A stretch of 64,000 nt of DNA from Hamiltosporidium tvaerminnensis. Lineage: Eukaryota; Microsporidia; Dubosqiidae. Both the position numbers and the translations under genes were made by a program. Shown here one piece after another: positions 44,225-55,640 of this stretch (position 1 is the stretch's first letter; every line of letters begins with the position of its first letter). The notes beneath the pieces were generated by a model, which did no database searches, was not told the origin of the DNA, and worked only from the letters and a program-made list of their open reading frames with translations. The stretch lies in contig CM061246.1 of assembly GCA_022605425.2 (NCBI GenBank), positions 1,423,501-1,487,500 on the forward strand, given 5' to 3'.

Positions 44225-44455
44225 TATAATTTTTCATTTTAAATATTATATATTAAATTAAACTTTATTCTTCAGTTATGTATAGAAGTTGCAATGACCA
44301 AATTTTATTTCATTTTAAATATTATATATTTAATTAAGCTTTATTCTCTAGTTATTTATAGAAGTTGCAATGACCAAATTTTTTTTTATTTTAAATATTA
44401 TATATTAAATCAAGCTTTGTTCTTCTGTTATATATAGAAGTTACAATGAAACCAA
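44225..44455. repeat. Tandem repeat, 76 bp unit, three copies
   Basis: GAAGTTGCAATGA recurs at 44285, 44361 and 44437 (GTTACAATGA in the last). Each is preceded by TTTTAAATATTATATATT and an AAGCTTT(A/G)TTCT segment. It lies just 3' of eIF2A, and the third unit provides the ATG of the next entry. Confidence 0.88.
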
Positions 44456-44646
44456 TTTCTTTTCATTATATACAATTAATATTAACAATTATAGTTTTAG
44501 GTATAAAAATATTTTCCCTTCGTAACGAATTTAAACTAATTTTTAAAGTACAAATATTTTTGTCAACAAATTTAATAATTTTGTATTTGGTTTTGTCTAT
44601 ATTTATAATGAAATTCATAATCACTTATCTTGTTTTTTTCCTATAA
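44446..44646 (+). CDS. Possible small hydrophobic protein
   Basis: 66 codons from an ATG in the last unit of the tandem repeat. Two hydrophobic stretches (about residues 8-24 and 36-66) could be membrane helices, with a short basic linker. No CCC motif precedes it and AT-rich DNA easily yields Leu/Ile/Phe-rich frames, so it may be spurious. No family recognised. Confidence 0.25.
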   Translation: MKPISFHYIQLILTIIVLGIKIFSLRNEFKLIFKVQIFLSTNLIILYLVLSIFIMKFIITYLVFFL

Positions 44647-47529
44647 TTAGAATGTGATTAATAGAGATTTTTAGGAAGATAATTTTATGAAAATCTTTTA
44701 AAAATTTCTTATTTCAAAAAGCCACATCGAATTTACAGGCAATAATTAGTAATTCAAACATACTAATCCTAATATACATCGAAGCATAAAAAAGTTCTTG
44801 CTTTTTAATAGCACTTTCTATCAATTAATATTAAATCTCATACGATTTCAGATTCTTGATTTATATGAATACCCATAGATAAGAAATTCGTGTTTAAAAA
44901 CCTTGTCACGGTTTATAATTTATTTAATTAAAAAATATATTATAATTAATTATAACTTTAAATTTTTTATGATTTGATCGTGTATAGATAGCATATTTAG
45001 TAATTTAAGTGTTTTGGATTAAAAGAGTCTATGGTGGCGTTATAAACAAGCATAAAATTATTTAAATACTAATGATCGTTATCCAATCATTGTCGATACA
45101 TTAAAATCTTTTAGACATATATCTAGAAAGTAATCTATAAATCTACATTTTCGTTTACTTAATAAAATATATTTTCAATCATTCGAATGAAATGGTACGT
45201 TTTGTCTCGGTTATACTTCAATTTTTTACCCCTCACCTGTTTTTTATGTCTTCTATCTCGATTAGTCAGATATTTAAGGATTTAAAATTTAGTCGAAATT
45301 AATATGGAATATAAAAGACCTTTTAAAAATCTCATTACGAATTTGTAAAATATTATTTTATCCATATAAGCTTCGTTATATAATTTAAAAGGATATAATT
45401 TGAACTACTGATTCGAAAGCAACCCGAGAAAGATCTTTTAAAAAACGTTTTGACTTTTTTTGATAGTTTTATTGTTGTTTATAAGAACAAAATTTTCTAG
45501 AATTACGTGATATAAAGAAAAAAGGATTTTTATAGTAAATCGGGATTGTATTGTAAACATAGAAAAATACTTATGGCTATGCTTCTATGATTTTTAAATC
45601 GGCAAATTTTATTTAATCGATAAGATATTCCAGAGCCTATTTTTTTACACTAATGATTTCCCGTAATATTCCTTTTAATGATTTCCCGGTTCTTGAATCG
45701 GTACAGCTTAACCAATAGCCGTAAAATATTGTATTTTTAGACTTCATTTCATTTTAAGTGTTTCTGAAGAAGTTTCTTTTAGTATTAATCTAATTGTTAT
45801 GTGTCCTACCTCAGAATCTCAATAAGTGAATTTATGACTAAAAAATTGTGACTTTAAACATATCATCATAATTTTATATTCCTTAAATAAGATGTAAATG
45901 CCATTTTTGAAATGAAATCCTATTGATGGTATGGAAGAAGCAAATAAGATCGCTAAATTAGCTCTCACAATTTACTCCCTGGTTTTTAGATGATGTGTTC
46001 ACACAAATTCAAATAGTTGTTAAGTATATATATGATACATCGAATTATGTATATATAAAATCTTTGTATCGGATTTAAAAAGAATTTTCGCTTGTCTAAC
46101 TTTATAGAAACCAATAAAAGGCTTCATTAGCGTCACTCAGATCTTTATTAGCAAAGCAAACATATTTATTGAGTAGATTTAAAGGTAAAAGTTCGCTCAA
46201 AACTTAGCTTTTATTTCATAATTTCCTCAGAACTGTAAATTATGGATCACAGATTGCTATTTAAATACAATTTAATACTTAAGATTGTTCGGAATGTTTT
46301 AACTACTGAAGCCAGAGCAAGCATTAAAATATTATTAAATTTTTGTATCTTTCCCTAATAAACTTTTTTTTTGCTGATTTTGAAAATAGAAAGGCGAAGT
46401 TATTGTATTTAAGTTATAAAAAAAGCCTAATTTATTACGGCTATAATATTTCTTAATCTTCAAAATAATTGCGTTGAGTTCCCCGTTTCTATCGAAAAAA
46501 AAATATTAAACAGTTATTAATAACCACTGTTTTTTCAGAATATCTGTTTTGTAACTTTTTGAAATGTATTTATTATCGCATCTAGAAATTTAATTTTTCT
46601 ATTATTTAAGCTCTTTATAGCCAGTCTTTCCTATTTGCGGTATATTACTTACAAACTTATTCCAATATAATTTACCTCTCTGTTTTGAGGATGACTAAAT
46701 GGAAAGCCAAAATATTCTGTTCCTGGTCAATATTTTAGTATTTCCTAAGCTCATTCCTCTTTCCAAGAAAGATTTTAAGAGGATTCAGCTCATTTTAACA
46801 TTATAGCTTTTTTATTTCGCTGTAAAACATTTTTCTTTTATTTTCGTTTGTCATAGTTAAATTCCTACACTAGTTATTAATTTTTGAGACAGTCGTTTAG
46901 TTTTCTATTTGTTTATTTTAATATGTTGTGATTCGGGATTATACGGGATTGGTATATAGATCCACTATGTTTTATATCCCATATCCTATCGAAAATTCAA
47001 ATATTAATTTCACACAAATTTCGCATACTCATTGGCAAGTAGATAGAGTTAAATATTGATATACATTCTCACCTTGATTTAATTTCGAATTAGAATTTAT
47101 TTTACATGCGCTCATTTTTTCAGACTTGAGCTTATAAATTCATACTTTATTGAATTACAAAAATTATTGTAAATTTTCGAATAAACACTGAGAAGTTTCT
47201 ATATTCTTGATATCCCTAACTCGAATGATTTACATTGCTAAAGAAAATTCGAATTCAAATTTTATTGTTGGCAAATAATAATTAGTTTTATTAATTGAAC
47301 TATATTTAATATTTAAGGTTTATTTTGATAAAAAAAGGTAAAATAGTTCTTTACTTGCAAATTCAACATTATACAATGTAAATGAAAACATGACATATGA
47401 AAGTCAGAGCTAATTATTTAAGATTAAAGACGATACTTTTGGAGATATATTTTGATAGTTAAACAACTGGTTAAAACATCTTACCAAAATAAAAAGAATA
47501 TTTAACTTCATTCGGTAGACTTAGATTTG
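44647..47529. other. Spacer without recognisable features
   Basis: Almost 3 kb of AT-rich sequence with stops in all frames. No tRNA, LINE or R1 landmark found on either strand. Confidence 0.5.
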
Positions 47530-47536
47530 ATGCTTT

Positions 47537-47809
47537 TTGTTACAATACACTATCTATTCGAATCTTGAGAGTGAAGATCAGTTGAAAATAAATTTCAAAA
47601 ATAAAGAGTATCGAATAACGCAAGAAAAAACATGGCGAATATATGAAATTAGTTCTTTTTTTAAATGTGATGGAGATATAAAATATAAAATTGACAAGAG
47701 AAATATTTTTTTGAAACTTCTAAAAAGTGTTTATTCAATGAAAAATGAAATATATTATTTGCATAAAAATAATAAATATCAGTTTAATCTTTTATCTTTT
47801 CAATATTAG
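47537..47809 (+). pseudogene. Remnant of an unknown, possibly secreted protein gene
   Basis: 90 codons, Lys/Tyr/Ile-rich, with no ATG start of its own (first codon TTG). An ATG at 47530 in another phase opens a short hydrophobic frame (MLFVTIHYLF) that would join this frame after a one-base shift, so this may be the shifted 3' part of a small secreted-protein gene. No motif recognised. The composition is more gene-like than the surroundings. Confidence 0.3.
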
Positions 47810-48124
47810 AAAATATATAACAATATCATATACAAAAAAAACATTTTAAAAAAAAACTTAAAAAACCATGAAAATAAATAACAGAAAAGTTGAAAGGAAT
47901 ATATTTAATTTCATATTTCATAAATAATTAGACATACCAGCAACGTTTAACTTGCAAAAAAATAAAATAAAAAGGTTTTAAATTTCAAAAAAATAACGAG
48001 TGATTTAGATATAAAGTATTGACGATATTTTTAAATTCAATGTTGGAATAGCTTTAAAATAAATAGAAAATTCAAAATTTAAATATTAGAATTAAAGCAA
48101 AGTAAAACAAATGTACAATTAAAT

Positions 48125-49267
48125 TCATTTTATATATTCTTTTTTATATGAAACTTCAAAAATATTTTTATATTCTTTTTCCAGAAATTTAATTAATTCC
48201 ATATTAAATTCATACGATAATTGAATAATTGAAATATTTTTAATCTTCTTAAGCTTTTCTCTCATTGGTAATTTTTTAGATTTATCGGAAAATGTGCAGA
48301 AATGAAATGTAAGCGATTCCAAATTTTCAAATAAAGATAACTGATTTGTATCTTGTTCTACAATACATGTTTTGGAAAAGTACAAATTTTTAATGCTTTT
48401 ATATAAGTTATGACCAAACAATTCATACAGAAATGCTTTTTGTTGACTTGTATGTAAAAATAAACTATCAAGATTTGTGAATTCGTGTAAAAACCTCATT
48501 TCACTTGATTTTATTTCATAATCTTGTATTTTTACATTACTTAGGCTAGAGCAATTAGAAATGGTTAAAATACATAAAAGTTGCTCAAAAGAAACATAAA
48601 AATCTAACGAAACATTTATCAGATTTTTGTCTACATATTCTAGGTATACTGACTTTTTTGGCATACAAGCAGATGGTAGAGTAAACAATTTTAAAATAAC
48701 GAAATCGTAGTCTTCAGCTTGTAGATCGGAACATCTAAAAGATGGCGTCTCGAATTCAAATTTGAAATTATTCGAATCTTTAAAATAATTGAGTAAATTA
48801 AGAAATTTTTTAAAATCATCATAACGAACATCAACAAAACTAACCGAATGTAACTTAGTATTTTTAAAAAACGGTCTTGTCTTAGGTAAAGTTGCTATAA
48901 AAGTTCTTGATATAGATAAAGATTTCAAACAACTAAATTTTAAAATTGTCTGCAGACAACAATAATCTATCTGTGAATCATGAATACTAACATAGTGAAT
49001 CTGTTCAGCAACAGAAATGGGATATTCAAAATAACCCATATGATTTAAACCAAAGTAGGAAATACTGAAAATTATTTTTAAATTTTCTAAAAGAAATATT
49101 TCTTCCATTTGATCAGATAAAATCTTATTTCGAACATAAAAACCAAAATGGGTTATATCGCTGAGAAAATCGAGGCTCGAGCGCTTCCATAATATGTTTG
49201 TTCGAAAACATTCAATGAGTGATTGAATAAATTTGATTTTTTCATAATAATTATTTTTAAGTGTCAA
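48125..49267 (-). pseudogene. 3' part of the disrupted LRR-like gene
   Basis: 380 codons of continuous frame, but its first codon is TTG and not ATG. In the same frame one can read further upstream, across the TGA at 49315-49313, to the target-site duplication at 49364-49376. It holds most of the leucine-rich repeats. If still expressed, it would need a new promoter and start, and neither is visible. Confidence 0.7.
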
Positions 49268-49363
49268 AATAAAAGAAAATATACTGAAACAATCATTAAA
49301 TAAGGGAATACCTCAGAAAAAACTGTTATTGTCTACGGACTTTTCATATTTAACACTAAATTT

Positions 49364-49376
49364 CCCATTTGGTTCA
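49364..49376. repeat. Target-site duplication, 3' side of LINE D
   Basis: CCCATTTGGTTCA, identical to 52838-52850. The bases outside differ (TTT versus GAG before, GAT versus AAA after), so the repeat is exactly 13 bp. Confidence 0.9.
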
Positions 49377-52300
49377 GATTTATTTAATAAAATTCTGGGT
49401 TAACAATTTTTCTCGTTTACTATTCTTCCATACTTTAACCACTTTTTTCTTTTTTCATCCGACTTATCATTAATGTCTTCGTCGGTTCCTCTGGTCTGGT
49501 TACGTCATCTAAATAAGGGTAATATTTTTGAATTTACTTGTTTAACACTTCCCTCGTTCTTTCTTTTGGGGGTGTTGGTGTTTATGTCTCGCTCCTTATA
49601 CACTTAATGACGCTCTCTCCCGCTCTCTTCGGCACTTGGTCCTGACTCCTCGTCGATCGGAAATCATTTCGACTGTTTTTTGTACTATGGACTGAATGTA
49701 TGCCTCACATTTATGGGTATTTGTGTCTTTTAGATGTCTTTGGTTTTTGTATACCGTCCTGTTATCCATAGGAATTATCTCTACACTCATTTGTAAATAA
49801 GACCCGCTCATTTGTAATGGTCTCTCCTGTTTTCTGTTTCACTATTTGAGTGGTCTTGGGGGTGATCCTACTATGGGGTATCTTATTTCGTCTCTTGTCT
49901 AAACATTTCTGGCCTTTATTTCATTTTGACATCGTTTTTATTCTGGTGTCTTATCTCTGCTACTCATTATCGATTTCTTGACTGGTGGCTTCTGATTCGT
50001 TTTGAAGACTTGATTTATATTTATTTAACAAGAGCAATGTATACATCGTACCACTTCATTGTGTCGTCTGTATAGTCATGACCAGCATTTTTCCATCTCG
50101 TTGCTAAATGGTCACTGTTTTTCTAGACGTGTTGCGTGTTGACACACCTTCTGCTCCCCAAATACGTTTCTATCCTGGATTGGAACACTGCTTCATCGCG
50201 GTCTTAACTTCCTTTTAACCATCTTGGGAGTCATTTCACTTACTGCTCGTTGTTTCTGCATTATATAACTTTGAATGTGTTTTCGTTTTTTATTTCGTTA
50301 TATAAGTTGCTAGTTGGCTTCTCTATTTATTTTTAGTGAGCTCCTCTGCCATCCGTTTTTACTTGTAAAAGTCTTTTATTAGTGCAGATGGGTTTTATTA
50401 TCATTCTCCACCTTAGGATTGCTGCTCTTCTGGTCGATGTTTCTTTATATTTTTCGACATCTAGAGTTGCAAGCATATGTTCGCTTTTGAACTCACACTA
50501 TGAGACCTCTCCCAGTTCTGTTCTGGGGGTACGACGCTCTTTACATCCTGGGCGAAGATGTTCTTGTTCTTTACTAAAACTGCACGTACTGCGTCATCCA
50601 CTTTGGAAGTCGCCAGGTTCAGTCGAAGTACACCTATATGATAGTTTATTAGAGATATCGCGGTTGATTGATAGCTTGAATATTTCTTGATTCATCTCGT
50701 GCGGCACGTCTCTACCCTGCTATCGTTTGGTTTTCTCTCAACGACTTACGTGTTGGTCCTCTGCTTCTTCTATTATTCCGGGTATTTGTAAACACCTTTC
50801 CTTCGAAGAGTGCGTTTTCCACACGAATCATTTGTGGGACTTCTCTCTGTTTTTTCTAATCCTATATTTTTCATAAACATTTTTACCTCCTCCGTCTCTT
50901 TTCAGCGTTGTTCCATCTTTGGCAGGAGCTTAGATCATCATGAACAGAGATGATTGGTGGTGGGATACATCCTCCGTTTGTATTGTCACCTTTGCGTATT
51001 CTTCATTGAGTTTACGGCTCATGAATCCATACACAGCATAAACAATAAGGGTGACAACTATCTCCCTGTGTCCCTTTATCATCTTCTTGTTCTATTTTTC
51101 AGACCCTACCGAAATATATTTTCCATTTTGATATTGTTACCTTAATAAATTTCGGATCCAATCGGTAATTAGGTTTTCGATGACTTGTGTCAATAAGCAT
51201 GTCATTGAATCATACGCTTTTTTGACATCAATCCCGTTGCCTTGATTGTTTCCATACTCTTTATTAATAGCAACATTTAGCGGGCCTGCTCTTTCGCTCC
51301 TTGCACCTCTCACTGCACCCAATTGATTATCTGCTAGTAACCCTCGCCTTTCTACTCAGCTGAACAACTTTTGTAACACACTTTGTCGTCGCTTGTAAGG
51401 TTTGCATACAGTTATTGGCCTATAGTCGGGCCTTTTTGTGGTACGCTTTTTGGAATGAGATACGTTGCCCATGATAAAACCATTAGCTTGTGGTGTTCCT
51501 TCAAACATATGGCTTTCACAATATCATAAAGATACTTGTGAAGAGTCGTAAGTTTCTTGATATAAAATTGTAGATCCCATCATTCCGGCGCTTTCCGTTA
51601 GGAAGCCAATTGATAATATCTACAAATTCATTAAGTGAAGGAAACGTGGCCTGGTGGTATCCGGCACGAAGGTATCGATACTCATCATACGTAACTATTT
51701 CATTATTTTTGTTCCACATTGTGGACCAAAACTTAATTTCGTCACGATTAACCACATGCTCGGATTCCCGCTCGACGGCCCGATAATATCTACCTCGGAA
51801 TAACTCAACTCGATTCTCTTTTCGGATTGCTTCCTACTTTCGTACATCGTAGTTTTTTCGTAAACAGTTTCGCTCTTCTTCTTAACTACGCCTCCGATAG
51901 ATCATTTGTTTTGTTTAGGTCTAAATTAAACTCTCGCATAATTTTTTAAGACTTTTAGTTTGGGGAGAGTTCTTCCCGTCTACGTGTTTCTCGAGGATAT
52001 CTTTTGAAATTTTAACACTGATTTTATCTCATGCTTTCTTTCCCGCTGATCTTGGCTTTTTGTGTTTCATCGTCATAACATACCTGTGCTGTCTGGATAA
52101 TTCGGGCACGTCTGTTATCGTCATAGGTACTGGAGTCTGCATATTCACCGACTATTCGATTAATAAGATCAAGAACTGTGTGTCACCAATTCATTTGGAA
52201 GCTTTCGAGTTCGGACTACTACTTTTCCGATTTCCTCCTCGATATTTTTTTGATATTACTCAGTATTTTTTCTCGGCTTATAAATCGGTGCATCGGTCGG

Positions 52301-52837
52301 AACTGGCTCGCGAGACAGTGGCGATTCGACGTCGCTCCCTTCTCTTCCGCCTATTTCCTCTTCCGTTCTTTGTGTGCCATTCTTTTTAGCATCGTGTTTC
52401 GGTACGGGAACTTCTCATTATAGTAGCTCTGTATCTCTTTCCATCCGTTTCTAGGCATTCGGTCAAACCTTGTTTGTACTGCGAAAGAACACATCGAATA
52501 AATTCTTGACGCTCGGCTTCTATAGATCTGGTATGGATCGGTCCGGCCTTTCGGAAATAGGTTGGTACAAGGTTTGGCCACTGGTTATCTGGCCTAGGGG
52601 TCCGGTGCTTGAATGCATGGGTTGTGGCGGTGTTGGTGTTAGCGCTACCTTTGTGTTTGTGTTTGCTTCGCTTGGTGGTATATAAATGTTATTTTGTGGT
52701 GGATGGTGTGTTGAGCTTGGCTGTGATTCCCTGGTCGTTTACCTCTATTACCCCTCCACTTCACTTGCCCTGTTTGCAGCCTTTATTATTTTTTCTTTTT
52801 GTTTTTCGCTGCCTACATATTTTCTTCTACCCATGAG
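49377..52837 (-). mobile_element. Near full-length LINE (R2/R4-like), copy D
   Basis: 3461 bp between 13-bp target-site duplications. The 5' end (52837) reads CTCATGGGTAGAAG, so an ATG lies three bases in. Recognisable pieces on the minus strand are an N-terminal region (52351-52581), an upstream segment with KFWSTMWNKN (51516-51755), the reverse transcriptase start with GIDVKKAYDSM (51137-51322), then regions equivalent to 27060-28834 of the truncated copy, including the C-terminal MNVEAY-like stretch near 49700. The 3' end is CCCAGAATTTTATTAAATAA. Numerous frameshifts make it inactive. It is clearly richer in G+C than its surroundings. It has inserted into, and in the same orientation as, the LRR-like gene. 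Confidence 0.93.
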
Positions 52838-52850
52838 CCCATTTGGTTCA
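52838..52850. repeat. Target-site duplication, 5' side of LINE D
   Basis: CCCATTTGGTTCA, the partner of 49364-49376. It marks the intact 5' end of the element, which is rare for LINEs. Confidence 0.9.
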
Positions 52851-52851
52851 A

Positions 52852-53312
52852 AATAATATTTTTCTATATCGTTTTCTTGAATGTGAATTACTACAAGTTT
52901 TAAATTCATGAAGAGTGTATCGTCATTTATGAGCCGAATTATTGTTAAAGGTATAACGTGGTAAAAAAATCAATTTTTTCTATACTTTCAGCAATTCTCG
53001 AAAGAATGTCTGCAATGGGTTCATGCAAAATAGTATAATCAAATATATTTACTTTATGGATTTTACAAATTCTAAAAATTATATGAAGCTGTTGTATGAA
53101 GTCATGATCATTTTTTATTTTCCAGCCAAATGATGAATATTCGTTACCTTCGATATTCAAAGTGTAGATTTTTTCTATTACGTCGCACAATACATCTTCT
53201 TGATCATCATTTTTTAAATCTTCTACTTCAATAAATGAATCGTAAAAACATTTTTCAAACGACCATATTTTGAAAAATTCATCTACAAGGATTTTAAATT
53301 CATTTTTAAAAT
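52852..53312 (-). pseudogene. Middle part of the disrupted LRR-like gene
   Basis: Reads FKILVDEFFKIWSFEKC after the first frameshift, passes through 52945-53190 (IEKIYTLNIEGNEYSSFGWK) and, after a one-base shift at the A7 run 52963-52969, continues as VIPLTIIRLINDDTLF and IEKYYFEPNG up to the LINE. The continuity of sense sequence beyond the TAA at 52945 is what shows that the gene extended across the insertion site. Confidence 0.65.
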
Positions 53313-53699
53313 AGAATTAAATATTTTGTCTTTGTGAAAATCAAAAGACAGATACTGGTCATATATGTCGGAAATATAGATTGAATAAAATATAAGATTG
53401 TTTATAAAATTAAAAAAGTTGGCGTTCTTTACTACTTCTAATTGATCTAGAATAAGTAGAAAAATGCAAAATTCATGTGGTTCCAGCGCTTGAAAAGGTA
53501 TCGTAGGAGCACGTAAAACATTGCAAAATTTTTGAAAATCGCGATATTTTATATTTTCTAACACTAAAATATCAGTTTGTGTTTTTATACTTATTTTATT
53601 AAATGTGAGAAAATTTGTATCTTTTTGGTCGATTTCAAAAAAGTCTGGATCGGTATTCTCCTTAATATCCATTTTTTCCATTTTTTTTGGTGGTTCCAT
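53283..53699 (-). pseudogene. N-terminal part of the disrupted LRR-like gene
   Basis: 138 codons from an ATG at 53699, starting MEPPKKMEKMDIKEN. It contains YRDFQKFCNVLR, which resembles YDDFKKFLNLLN in the 3' part, so the segments belong to one repeat protein. The frame closes at a TAG (53285-53283) just after a short A-run, where a one-base shift leads into the next part. Confidence 0.7.
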
Positions 53700-55079
53700 T
53701 CCAACTTGATCATTTATAAAATATATTCATAGAACCGCCTTTATGGAATCAAATTTATTAAAAATCAATATTAAAACGTTTTTAGAAAATGTTTCATTGC
53801 CTTTTTCGGGGTATAAATTTTTCATGATTACAATTACAAATATTAATTTCAAATCATTCAATGCTAAAAATATAGATATAATCTAATATAGAGTTATTTT
53901 GAATCGTGTTATAGCCTTGGTTGAAGCAAAAAACATTCAAGAGACTAAACTTCAGACTTTAATATGTATTCTAAGAAAGATAAGTATATTTACAGCTGTA
54001 AGGAGCTGCCGATACATATAAAAATCTATGATTTATAAATTAAGCAATTTTGGTTCGATAAAAATATATAAAAAAACAATTCGTTTTGATTGATAGTTTT
54101 ATTATAAAAGCGACCATATAATTATGGAAAGTTGATATATCAGCGAAGTTAAAGAAAATAGCGAAAATGAACTTGAAGAATGAATATCGTAGGAAAATAC
54201 TTTAAACTGAATAAGGTGTCGATTTTTGGATATATTGGCATGTTGGCTTGTGGTAAGCTATAAAAAAGACTATGATATAAAAGGTTTTATAAATCAAAAA
54301 AGTGGCTTTATCATTCGCGATTTGAAACTCGGTTGGCTGATCAAAAAACAAAGGAAGTAATATGTGAAAGAAATTCCTTCAATCAAAATCTGTTTATGAA
54401 TAAAAAGAGTGAAAATATATTTAAAGTATTTTTTGTGCACTAATTTAACCTTTGGTGTCAAAAATTTATAAATTGTAGGAATAATATTGCGCAACAACGA
54501 AAATTATATGTGCGGCTTGGTTGAATAAGTACAACCGTAACGAGTAGCAAGAATCCAAGACCTTTTATAACCATATTGAATTTAAGATCTATTGTATGTG
54601 ACCGACTAACATGTTATATTAATGCTTGACTTTATGCGAGAGTACTTCAAGTTTAAATAACGAATTTTATTACGGTAGATTGGTGCTACGTAAAGTTTTA
54701 ATAAAAAAGGATGAAACAGAATAATTGTAAATTATACCAAAACAATCTTTGTTTGTATCATACTAATGTATTTACTCAACTTTGCGGTTCCTAAATTGAT
54801 CAGAAATATTTGAAAAAATAATATTTAGAAAAGCCAAAACATAGATCTAAAACGATAATGAAGCCACTAAGCAAAAGATAATATAGTTTATAACAAGCAA
54901 TAGAAAAATTAACAACAGCCTAATTAACAAACTATAAGCAAAATTTTATTTATTTATAAACATGGCATGTGTTATATTGTTTTCGTGTTATAAACGCTTT
55001 TTAAGAGTCGCGTGTATTTCAGATTTTAAAACCTCTTAGGTATTTATTTGATACTTACATTCAAAGCTTTAATTTAAAA
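53700..55079. other. AT-rich spacer
   Basis: No gene, tRNA or repeat copy recognised. The 67-codon minus frame at 54294-54497 has no supporting context. Confidence 0.45.
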
Positions 55080-55640
55080 ATTGTGTAGAATCTTTTGGTG
55101 ATTAGTCTAGTTCCTTAGAGTTCCTTTCTGTATATTGCTTGCGGTGTGAAAACAATGAAAGCCACATCTTGCACTCCCGAATCCGCTGAATTTTGACTAA
55201 ATCTACACTTTAATGATCAATAAATTTTCGGCTGTACGTTATTTAGAATTTAGAAACGCCCACTCAGTTATAAAATGCCATGTCAAAAGATATAATCTGC
55301 TAATAACAAATCCTGGGGTTTTAAAAGGAATTTTTTTATATTACCCAGGCACCGTGTCTTCTAGTCCAAGTGAGCAAGGCCAGGTTTCCATGGTTTTGCA
55401 CAAGATTTACTTACAACTTAAATCGCTGTTTCCAATCTATAGACATATAAAACAATGAAGTAAGACCAGAGAAATATTTGACCATTTTATTGATAATCTC
55501 ATTTATATAAAAATTCCAACGAAACCACATAAATGTTAATATAGTTTTCATTTCAATAAAACTTCGAACTTTAATTTTCAAATTGATTTCCTTATATAAT
55601 TGACAAAAAGCCGATTTTTTGTGATTATTCTCATACAACC
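55080..55640 (-). repeat. Dispersed repeat R1, copy d
   Basis: Read on the minus strand: GAATAATCAC near 55630, then CCATGGAAACCTGGCCTTGC (about 55375-55394), TCACTTGGACTAGAAGACAC, GCAGATTATATCTTTTGACA (core, hairpin lost), AAAATTTATTGATC. The order of landmarks is the same as in copies a, b and e. Any open frame here is accidental. Confidence 0.65.

Larger units (their letters stand above)
48125..53699 (-). pseudogene. LRR-like gene disrupted by a LINE insertion
   Basis: One former gene of roughly 690 codons. It starts at the ATG at 53699, runs to 52838, is interrupted by the LINE at 49377-52837, and resumes to the stop at 48125. The codons GAA CCA AAT GGG occur in the same phase on both sides, inside the 13-bp target-site duplication, so removing LINE plus one duplicate restores continuity there. 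Other lesions are a one-base shift near 53286-53310, another at the A7 run 52963-52969, and an in-frame TGA at 49315-49313. The product looks like the irregular leucine-rich-repeat proteins expanded in some microsporidia: LKSLSISRTF, LDSLFLHTSQ, IKNLYFSKTC, LESLTFHFCTF. Function unknown. No CCC motif is seen before the ATG. Confidence 0.75.

Noticed and set aside
50382-52836. Several plus-strand frames of 70-109 codons
   Set aside because: All are antisense to the LINE on the minus strand, whose higher G+C content lengthens chance frames.
55213-55458. 81-codon plus-strand frame
   Set aside because: Lies within repeat R1 copy d in antisense; other R1 copies do not keep the frame open.
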